The notes under the pieces are model-generated. The model was not told where the DNA came from. It did not search any database and saw nothing but the letters and a program-made list of their open reading frames with translations. Below are positions 57,407 through 64,000 of a DNA stretch of 64,000 nucleotides, one piece after another. The first letter of the stretch is position 1. Each line of letters starts with the position of its first letter. The translations under genes were made by a program, and so were the position numbers. This DNA comes from Natronospirillum operosum (GTDB lineage: Bacteria; Pseudomonadota; Gammaproteobacteria; Pseudomonadales; Natronospirillaceae). The DNA is taken from contig NZ_SRMF01000012.1 of NCBI RefSeq assembly GCF_004768465.1, positions 1 to 64,000 on the forward strand, written 5' to 3'.

Positions 57407-59644
57407 TTATGGCCTCTGCTCGGACAGCCCGGTCAGCAGACTCAGGTAGTTGGCCCAGGCGGCCTGCCAGTTGATGGCGATTTCATTGGTGGCCCAGGAG
57501 TCCTGATGATCGGTATATACCATCATCGGCGGACCATCGAAGTAGGGCTGTGCCGCCATATCGCCCTTGAGTTCATAGGAGTTCGGCCCCCCGGCAATCA
57601 GGCCCTGCGGGTTGCTTACCGTACCCGATACCCAGGGCCGGAAATGCGGTGCCTGTACCTGATGACGTGACAGTCCGGTGGTCCAGATCATGCCGTGCGG
57701 ATTGAGGCCGAAGAACCAGTGACTCATGTCAAAGGCGGCGTCATACCACTCCGGCTCACCGGTCAGATGATGCAGCCACAGCAACTGACTGCCGACAGTG
57801 GCGATGACGCCATTGCTGCCCCAGTCGAAGCCATCTTCCAGCCCGGCATACATCAGCCCGTACGGATGCGCGAGCTGATCTTGCCGCAGCGGCCGGAAGT
57901 TGTCCTCCACTGCCGCCAGCAACTGTGCGCGCTGCTCGGCATCGACCTGTGGCAGGGCCAGATAGTTGAACAGAGCCAGGAAATTGACATGCCGCCAGTC
58001 CGGCACGGCATCACCGAGACGCGGTTCTTCCGTCAGCGCCAGCAGGCGCGCGAACAGAGCGGCTGAGCCCGCATCATCCGGCTCTACCCAGAGCCGTGCC
58101 ACTTCTGCCCACAGACGCTCGTCGGTATCGTCATAGTCGGCATAGGGGCCACCATACTCGATGTTGTCGTAGCGATCCTCGATCATGATCATGTCCGGAT
58201 GCGCCAGCAGAAAGGCTCTGGCCTCGTCGGCCGCTGCCTCGTAGACATCGGCCTGGGCATGGTCCTCGCTCAGCGGTGACTGCCGATAAGCCGCTGCGGC
58301 CATGTACATGACCGAGCTGAAATTGGCCGTGGCCGTGGTGCTGATCGGCATCACCCACTTGATGCGGTCGTCATCCAGAGGCGAGTCGGTCAGCGGCGGC
58401 CAGGCGGCACTGGCGGCCTTGTGATGCACGGCACCGTCGTCGCGCTGCATGGTCAGCAACCAGTCCAGTTCCTGTTTCAGCAGGTCCAGTGTCGCCGGCC
58501 GTTCCGGGTTGCGATCGGCCAGCGGTTCAATCTCTTCCGGCAGGACCTCGGGTACCATCAGCCAGGTCAGCAACGGCAGGGCAACCGTCCAGGCGCCATT
58601 CACCACATACTTGCCATAGTCCCCGGCGTCATACCAGCCACCCCGGATATCCATGGTTTCGCTGTCCGTGCCGAACACGCGCGCCCGGGCATCCTGCTCA
58701 TGCGCGCCCTCATAGGCGGCACTGTCCACATAATGGAAAGCACCCCAGGCCTGGTCGCGGTGCTCCAGATAGGGCTCGGGGAATTCCCGTACCTGAAAGG
58801 TCGCAGTCGTGTGGCGGGTTCGACCACCGGCTTCCGGCACGATCACGGTGTAGAAGCCGGTTTCCTCGCGGTGTCCGAAATCGAGCAGATCCTGGCGCCG
58901 GCCGGAGCCGGCATAGGGCTCTGCACTGGCCTCGAAACGGGTGTTGTCCTCGCTGCCACCGGCCCGGCGCAATGTGACCGGCAGGGCGTCCACCTCAAGG
59001 TCTTCCTGCCATTCCAGTACCACCCAGCGGCGCTGGTCTTCCACATAACCCAGACGGTTGTAGAACAGGAGATAGTCTCTTGGCCGGGTGTCCTCCTCGG
59101 GCCAGACCGTCACTTCGATGTCCCGCAGCGTGGCATCATACTGCTCGGCTCCGGCGGTCATGAAGGAGATGAAGCGCAGGTCTTCCAGGCCCTTGTCCAG
59201 GCGGAACCGGTAGGTGCCATCCTCTGCCGGGATGAAACCCTTGCCGTCACCTCCCATATCCAGCTCGAAGTCCGGCGTGCCGTCGGCATCGACCCAGACT
59301 TCCGGCTCGCGGCCATTGACCTGGAACTGCAGCAGCTTGTTGTCCCACAGCGGCACATGATCGGCGCCGACCTCGACCGTCACCGAAATCAGTTTGTCGC
59401 CATAGGGCAGGGTCTGGATACTGTCGACCCGAAACTGCTCGGCATCGTCAAAGGCGTCGGCCTCGATATCATGAATGCGGAAACCGGTATTGTCGGGCAG
59501 AACCTCACCTTCGAGGCGCAGTTTACTCCAGCCCGGCTCAGGGGTCTGGTAGAACGACAAGGGGTAGCGCTCAGCGCTGTCGGCCGGCGCCTGGGCCGCC
59601 AGCGACCCGCCCAGCAGACATAGCAATAGCATTGCGGTGCGCAT
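57407..59644 (-). CDS. GH9 family glycoside hydrolase (endoglucanase/beta-glucan type)
   Basis: The 745-residue secreted enzyme has a signal peptide (about 1-18), an N-terminal beta-rich domain (about 30-190), an Ig-like GH9 N-domain (YLLFYNRLGYVEDQRRWVV near 205) and the (alpha/alpha)6 catalytic domain. The latter has GGWYDAGDYGKYVVNGAW (near 335; catalytic Asp residues) and the acid Glu in SWATNEIAINWQAAW (near 722). GH9 enzymes cut cellulose or related beta-glucans. AGGAG precedes the ATG. It is divergent from a sugar importer across two LacI-type palindromes. Confidence 0.9.
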   Translation of the reverse strand: MRTAMLLLCLLGGSLAAQAPADSAERYPLSFYQTPEPGWSKLRLEGEVLPDNTGFRIHDIEADAFDDAEQFRVDSIQTLPYGDKLISVTVEVGADHVPLWDNKLLQFQVNGREPEVWVDADGTPDFELDMGGDGKGFIPAEDGTYRFRLDKGLEDLRFISFMTAGAEQYDATLRDIEVTVWPEEDTRPRDYLLFYNRLGYVEDQRRWVVLEWQEDLEVDALPVTLRRAGGSEDNTRFEASAEPYAGSGRRQDLLDFGHREETGFYTVIVPEAGGRTRHTTATFQVREFPEPYLEHRDQAWGAFHYVDSAAYEGAHEQDARARVFGTDSETMDIRGGWYDAGDYGKYVVNGAWTVALPLLTWLMVPEVLPEEIEPLADRNPERPATLDLLKQELDWLLTMQRDDGAVHHKAASAAWPPLTDSPLDDDRIKWVMPISTTATANFSSVMYMAAAAYRQSPLSEDHAQADVYEAAADEARAFLLAHPDMIMIEDRYDNIEYGGPYADYDDTDERLWAEVARLWVEPDDAGSAALFARLLALTEEPRLGDAVPDWRHVNFLALFNYLALPQVDAEQRAQLLAAVEDNFRPLRQDQLAHPYGLMYAGLEDGFDWGSNGVIATVGSQLLWLHHLTGEPEWYDAAFDMSHWFFGLNPHGMIWTTGLSRHQVQAPHFRPWVSGTVSNPQGLIAGGPNSYELKGDMAAQPYFDGPPMMVYTDHQDSWATNEIAINWQAAWANYLSLLTGLSEQRP

Positions 59645-60052
59645 GGATTGGGCACTCCTGTTCAGCCGGGCAGGCATTCGTCTGCATTGCAAATCGTCTT
59701 GACAACGATGGCGCAATTTCTGTAATGTTAAATGTAAGCGGTTACATGTTCAATACCCGATCAACACCTTATGAGTACTTTGAGTGAGTACAGGGTAGCG
59801 ATACGTACATTGAACCGGAGCCGCCCGGGGGTTGAAACCCCTGTTTAGATCGATTTGTGGGCGCTCTCTCGAACAACAATGTAAGCGCTTACAAATTTAT
59901 CCAAGAGGCAGCCTTGCAGGCCCTCTGGCAATCATTGACGCGTGAAACCACTTACAACAACGAATAGTCGGGCACATTCGTCGGTGCGTCAGCGGTTAGA
60001 CAGGCCTGACAGGCAAAGCACAACAACAAAGAGCAACAACTGGAGGCATTCC
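59645..60052. promoter_or_regulatory. 408-bp divergent control region with two LacI-type operators
   Basis: Two palindromes are present: TGTAAGCGGTTACA (59733-59746, one mismatch pair) and TGTAAGCGCTTACA (59880-59893, perfect). Their CGNT/GCGC centre is that of LacI/GalR-family sites. One lies 89 bp from the GH9 start and the other 160 bp from the sugar binding-protein start. A small GGGG/CCCC hairpin (59828-59841) lies between. A frame back to 59942 adds nothing convincing to the gene at 60053. Confidence 0.75.
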
Positions 60053-61276
60053 ATGAAAACAACACTCAGGGCCGGCGCCGCACTGGCTACCCTCGCATTG
60101 GCTGGCGGCACGCTGGCAGCCGATATCCGCTTTGATGGCTTTCCGGACTATGACAGCCAGCTCAACGCCATCCTCCCCGATTTTGAAGCTCAGACCGGCA
60201 TTTCTGTCGACATGCTGATGAACGAGCACGGCGGTCACCACGAGCGTATCGCCACCACACTGGCCACCGGCAGCGGCCTGGGCGATGTCGTGCTGATCGA
60301 TGTTGGCTTCGTCGGCTCCTATGTTGACGGGGGCGGTTTCATGGATCTGACCGATCTGTTTGCACCCCATGCCGACCAGTTTGCTGAATACGCCGTAACT
60401 CAGGGTCAGGGCTCCGATGGCCGCCAGTACGGCATTCCCGTCGATCTGGGCCCCGGTGTCATGTACTTCCGTCGCGACTACATGGAAGATCTGGGCTATG
60501 ACGTCGACGAAGTCATGGCTGACTGGGATTCCTACCTTGAATACGGCCGTGATCTGCGGGACAACCATGATGTACTGCTGATCGGGCACGCCAACGACGT
60601 TGCCCAAGCCTACTACAACTTCAATGTCGAGCCCGGTAACGGCCTCTATTTCGATGCAGACGGTGAGCCGCTGGTGACCAACGAGCGCTTCCAGCGCGCC
60701 TTTGAACTGGCCAGGACTGTGCGTGACGAAAACATGGATGGCCGCATCAATGCCTGGTCGGAAGACTGGTATCAGGGCTTCCAGGAAGGCAAATTTGCCA
60801 CCCAGATGTCCGGCGCCTGGCTGCTCGGTCACCTGCAGAACTGGATGGCCCCCGACACTGCCGGCAACTGGGGTGTAAGCCACCTGCCTTCCGGCATGTA
60901 CGGCACCTGGGGTGGTTCCTTCCTGGGTATTCCGGTCCAGTCCGGCAACCCGGACCAGGCCTGGGAACTGATCGAGTATATGATCAGCGAAGACATCCAG
61001 TTGGCCGGATTCGACAACATCGCGGCTTTCCCGGCCAACGTCAATACCTATGATGACTCCATGTTCGAAGAGTCCATCGACTTCCTGCGTGGTCAGCAGG
61101 CACGCCAGATGTGGGCCGAGATCGCGGAAAATGTCGAGCCTGTCGCCCCGCATCGGGGTGATCAGATCGCCAACTCACTGATCGACGAAGCGCTGGAAAA
61201 TGTGCTTGATGAAGGCATGGACATCGAGCAGGCGCTGCGCAACGCGGAAAACCAGATCCGCCGTCGCGTACGCTGA
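60053..61276 (+). CDS. CUT1 sugar ABC transporter binding protein
   Basis: A 407-residue extracellular solute-binding protein with a signal peptide (cleavage near 22, LAA-DIR). It has the family-1 layout: DIRFDGFPDYDSQLNAILPD, GSGLGDVVLIDVGFVG, VMYFRRDYMEDLGYD, FQEGKFATQMSGAWLLGH and GIPVQSGNPDQAWELIEYM. It likely binds cello- or beta-gluco-oligosaccharides made by the GH9 enzyme. TGGAGG precedes the ATG. Confidence 0.9.
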   Translation: MKTTLRAGAALATLALAGGTLAADIRFDGFPDYDSQLNAILPDFEAQTGISVDMLMNEHGGHHERIATTLATGSGLGDVVLIDVGFVGSYVDGGGFMDLTDLFAPHADQFAEYAVTQGQGSDGRQYGIPVDLGPGVMYFRRDYMEDLGYDVDEVMADWDSYLEYGRDLRDNHDVLLIGHANDVAQAYYNFNVEPGNGLYFDADGEPLVTNERFQRAFELARTVRDENMDGRINAWSEDWYQGFQEGKFATQMSGAWLLGHLQNWMAPDTAGNWGVSHLPSGMYGTWGGSFLGIPVQSGNPDQAWELIEYMISEDIQLAGFDNIAAFPANVNTYDDSMFEESIDFLRGQQARQMWAEIAENVEPVAPHRGDQIANSLIDEALENVLDEGMDIEQALRNAENQIRRRVR

Positions 61277-61295
61277 AGCCAGGCGGACAGGATGT

Positions 61296-61377
61296 CTGCC
61301 GGGCCTGGCGCCCGGCAGCGCCTGACCTGAAGGCTTGAGTAGCAGACGTGGGCCCTGACCATCCGGTCGGGCCCATT
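61296..61377 (+). other. two hairpins after the sugar binding-protein gene
   Basis: CTGCCGGGC and GCCCGGCAG (61296-61318, 5-base loop) form a 9-bp stem. TGGGCCC-T-GACC and GGTC-GGGCCCA (61351-61377) form a bulged stem followed by TTT. They lie in the 154-bp gap before the permease gene and would reduce expression of the permeases relative to the binding protein. Confidence 0.6.
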
Positions 61378-61430
61378 TCACCAAAAGGCAGGCCACTGTC
61401 TGTCGCGCAGACTCATTTCCGGTATTCGTT

Positions 61431-62441
61431 ATGACCAATCAAGCTGAAATTACGGTGGACACTCCAGACGATGAGCGGTCCAAAGAAGTACGTTCCGGCC
61501 GGCTGAAGCGCTTCCTGGAGAACGGGACGCCCTACTGGTTTCTATCCCCCTACATCATCATCTTCGGTACATTCGGGATTTTTCCCGTATTTTTCATGAT
61601 TTTCCTCTCATTCCACACGTGGAACCCGGTCGCAGGCCTGGGCTCCATGCGCTTTGTGGGGCTGGAAAACTACGCGCTGTCGCTGACCGACCCCAGGCTG
61701 TGGAAAACGATGTGGAACACCATCGCCATCGCTGTCATGTCCGGCCTCGCCCAGCATCTTGTCGCACTGCCCATGGCCTATCTGCTGATCTCTCTCGGCG
61801 CGCGTGCTCGGCACTGGCTGAGCACGGCCTATTTTCTGCCCTATGTCACCTCGACCGTCGCCGTGTCGATGATTTTCTACATCATGTATTCACCGCAGAG
61901 CGGCATTATCAACCAGGGCCTGAACCTGCTGGCCAACGGCACGCTGACCAGTTGGGCCTTTGGCTGGATTGGCCAGTTCCAGCCCATTGGCTGGCTGCAG
62001 GAAAACAGCCTGATCCGCTATTCGATTTCCTTTGTCGTGTTCTGGAAGTATGTCGGCTTCAACATCGTTATCTATGCCGCCGGCCTGTCGACCATCAATC
62101 AGGAACTCTACGAAGCCGCCAAGATAGATGGCGCTTCGCATATGCAGCGTTTCCGCTACGTGGCGCTGCCGCTGCTCAAACCCTTTATCTTCTTCGCCGT
62201 GACCCTGACCATCATTGGCAACATGCAGCTGTTCGACGAACCCTATGTACTGACCCGGGGCCTGCAGCAGGCCACCAGCAACGGCATGACCATTTCCAAC
62301 TACCTTTATCGTATCGGCTGGGAATGGCTGGATATGGGCAGCGCAGCCGCTGTGTCCTGGATTCTGTTCGTTGTCATCGCCCTCTTTACCGGGCTGTATT
62401 TCTGGCTGTTCGGCCGTCAGGGCCTGGGAGGCAATGAGTGA
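61431..62441 (+). CDS. CUT1 sugar ABC permease 1
   Basis: A 336-residue membrane protein with six main segments (about 38-62, 105-128, 139-161, 206-226, 250-271, 307-328) and the EAA loop ELYEAAKIDGASHMQRFRYV near 222. It is the MalF-like subunit. Its TGA overlaps the ATG of the next gene. Confidence 0.92.
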   Translation: MTNQAEITVDTPDDERSKEVRSGRLKRFLENGTPYWFLSPYIIIFGTFGIFPVFFMIFLSFHTWNPVAGLGSMRFVGLENYALSLTDPRLWKTMWNTIAIAVMSGLAQHLVALPMAYLLISLGARARHWLSTAYFLPYVTSTVAVSMIFYIMYSPQSGIINQGLNLLANGTLTSWAFGWIGQFQPIGWLQENSLIRYSISFVVFWKYVGFNIVIYAAGLSTINQELYEAAKIDGASHMQRFRYVALPLLKPFIFFAVTLTIIGNMQLFDEPYVLTRGLQQATSNGMTISNYLYRIGWEWLDMGSAAAVSWILFVVIALFTGLYFWLFGRQGLGGNE

Positions 62442-63298
62442 TGTTTCAGCTATTCGAGAACCCGCACTATCAGCGCGGCATTTCGCTGGCCGCACGAACA
62501 GTCCTCTGGGCCTTCCTGCTGCTCGGTGTGCTGCTGACCATCTTCCCTTTTTTCTGGGGTGCCCTGCTGGCCACGCACGATCGGACCACCATGTTCAGCT
62601 CGGCCTTCGTGCTGACTTTCAGTGACCAGTTGTTCAACAACTACGAGCGTCTGATCGACATCATGCCGTTCTGGATCGGCATGTTTAACAGCTTCAAGAT
62701 TGCGCTGATCGGCACCCTGGTGTCACTGCTCTTCTGCAGCATGTGCGGCTATGCCCTGGCCGTGTTCAAGTTCCGGGGCAAGAGTGCCATCTTCACGATC
62801 ATGATCTGCTCCATGATGCTGCCACCCATCCTGACGCTGATACCCTACTACATGATTGTCAGTGCCATCGGCCTACGCGATACGCACCTCGCGGTCTGGC
62901 TGCCGTTCGTGATCAACCCGTTCGGTATCTTCCTGATGCGCCAGTATGTCGTCGCCTCGATACCGACAGCGCTGCTGGAAGCGGCCAAGCTGGATGGCGC
63001 CAGCGCCTTTCGGACCTACTGGAGCATTGCGCTGCCCCTGTTGCGCCCGGGCCTGGCGACCCTGGCCATCGTGCAGTTCGTGTTCCTGTGGAACAACTTC
63101 CTGCAGCCGCTGGTGATCCTGACCTCAACGGACCAGATGGTCATCACCCAGTTGCTGCGGCGCATGCAGGGCATTCCCAACACCCCCTGGGGGGCGGTCA
63201 TGCTCGGCACCACCATTTCGATCATTCCACTGATCTGCATCTACCTGGTATCCAGTAAACAGATGATATCCGGGTTGACCAGTGGCGCGGTCAAATAA
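62441..63298 (+). CDS. CUT1 sugar ABC permease 2
   Basis: The 285-residue MalG-like subunit has six segments and the EAA loop ALLEAAKLDGASAFRTYWSI near 176. It starts at the ATG overlapping the previous stop, with GGGAGG upstream. The ATPase subunit is not in the window; it may lie downstream or be a shared MsmK-type protein. Confidence 0.92.
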   Translation: MFQLFENPHYQRGISLAARTVLWAFLLLGVLLTIFPFFWGALLATHDRTTMFSSAFVLTFSDQLFNNYERLIDIMPFWIGMFNSFKIALIGTLVSLLFCSMCGYALAVFKFRGKSAIFTIMICSMMLPPILTLIPYYMIVSAIGLRDTHLAVWLPFVINPFGIFLMRQYVVASIPTALLEAAKLDGASAFRTYWSIALPLLRPGLATLAIVQFVFLWNNFLQPLVILTSTDQMVITQLLRRMQGIPNTPWGAVMLGTTISIIPLICIYLVSSKQMISGLTSGAVK

Positions 63299-63319
63299 AG
63301 CACTCAAGGACTCAATACC

Positions 63320-64000
63320 ATGCAATTCGACATTCCTCAGGACTCTCCCGTTCGGCGCTCCGACTTCGTGTTCGGCGTGGCCACCGCCGCCTTCCAGGTA
63401 GAGGGTCATCGTTATGCAGATGGACGGACCGATTCCATCTGGGACACCTTCTGCGAGCAACCGGGCCGCGTGCTGAATGGTGACAACGGAGAGCCGGCGT
63501 GTGACCACTACGAACGCTGGGAAGAAGACCTGGACATGATGCAGGCCATGGGCGTGGATGCGTATCGCTTCTCCATTGCCTGGCCGCGCATCGTTCCGGC
63601 ACCGGGAGTCATCAACGAGGCCGGTCTGGCGTTCTATGAACAGCTCGTGGACGGGATGATCGCCCGTGGTATACGACCGGTGGCGACGCTGTATCACTGG
63701 GACCTGCCACAGTATCTGGATGACCAGGGTGGCTGGCTGAGTCGCAGTACCGCTGAAGCCTTTGCCGACTACGCAGAGGTCGTGGTCAGGCGCCTGGGGG
63801 ATCGAGTCACCCACTGGGCCACCTTCAACGAACCTTTCTGCAGTGCCTTTCTGGGCTACGAGGTCGGCAACCACGCACCCGGCCATCAGCGCGCTGACTG
63901 GGCCTTCGCCGCCGCACACAATCTGCTGCTCGCCCACGGTCTGGCCCTGCCCCGCATGCGGGCTGCAGCCCCGAACAGTGCACATGGCATCGTGCTGAAC
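63320..64000 (+). CDS. GH1 beta-glucosidase (5' part; cut by window end)
   Basis: The visible 227 residues match GH1 beta-glucosidases: FVFGVATAAFQVEGHRYADG, DSIWDTFCEQPGRV, YRFSIAWPRIVP, LYHWDLPQYLDDQGGW and the acid/base Glu in THWATFNEPFCSAF. The frame is open to the last base. It lies 21 bp after the permease gene and would hydrolyse imported cello-oligosaccharides. AAGGA precedes the ATG. Confidence 0.92.
   Translation, partial: MQFDIPQDSPVRRSDFVFGVATAAFQVEGHRYADGRTDSIWDTFCEQPGRVLNGDNGEPACDHYERWEEDLDMMQAMGVDAYRFSIAWPRIVPAPGVINEAGLAFYEQLVDGMIARGIRPVATLYHWDLPQYLDDQGGWLSRSTAEAFADYAEVVVRRLGDRVTHWATFNEPFCSAFLGYEVGNHAPGHQRADWAFAAAHNLLLAHGLALPRMRAAAPNSAHGIVLN

Overview
The window is high-GC, densely packed DNA with Shine-Dalgarno-led genes and short or overlapping junctions. 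It looks like a chromosome segment of a gammaproteobacterium. The evidence is a TmcA/Dtd/SoxR/FolA/Hpt housekeeping set, a Fur-controlled hmuSTUV heme locus, TRAP and ABC transport operons, and a GH9/GH1 beta-glucan locus at the right end. This mix would fit a marine or saline heterotroph of the Oceanospirillales type, but that placement is inference. No rRNA, tRNA, CRISPR array or transposase gene was seen.

Layout. 1-2020: an AT-richer accessory patch with the 3' tip of one gene, two related lipoproteins and a HigBA-type toxin-antitoxin pair with its operator. 2.1-11.5 kb: a DksA/TraR zinc-finger gene, then a heme-uptake locus with two divergent arms (TonB receptor, HmuY-like lipoprotein and TonB one way; hmuSTUV the other) around a Fur box. 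11.5-14.7 kb: DUF1989 protein, TetR regulator and a Tat-exported carotenoid-oxygenase-family lipoprotein. 14.7-25.3 kb: a six-gene CoA-dependent side-chain beta-oxidation operon (crotonase, thiolase, SDR, acyl-CoA dehydrogenase, feruloyl-CoA-synthase-type ligase, 4-hydroxybenzoyl-CoA-type thioesterase), divergent from a TRAP transporter and a MarR regulator. Together these look like a complete uptake-to-benzoate route for hydroxycinnamates or phenylpropanoids.

25.3-31 kb is the most irregular part. An AraC-type regulator and an alpha/beta hydrolase are followed by a two-gene ATPase + RloB cassette (AbiL/RloAB-like, probably anti-phage). Then comes a deletion-riddled second copy of the same regulator-hydrolase pair, fused to the last codons of an acyl-CoA synthetase. 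31-41 kb carries four AraC-family regulator genes counting the one at 25.7 kb, small oxidoreductases, and a SoxR module with a SoxR box and a 19-bp-spaced promoter. 41-50 kb is mainly core metabolism and RNA quality control (folA, two HPRT-type genes, dtd, tmcA, pip, glutathionyl-hydroquinone reductase), plus a beta-lactamase-fold lipoprotein that has lost its catalytic motifs.

50-57.4 kb holds a 2OG-Fe(II) oxygenase and an isoaspartyl-dipeptidase-like amidohydrolase with an altered metal site, divergent from a polar-amino-acid ABC system with two binding proteins. Two promoters there share a precisely spaced repeat, TTTGCGAACA and TTTGCGACA 21 bp apart. 57.4-64 kb is a GH9 glucanase divergent from a CUT1 sugar ABC transporter and a GH1 beta-glucosidase (cut by the window end), with two LacI-type palindromes between them. 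Across the three transport operons, hairpins lie just after the binding-protein gene.
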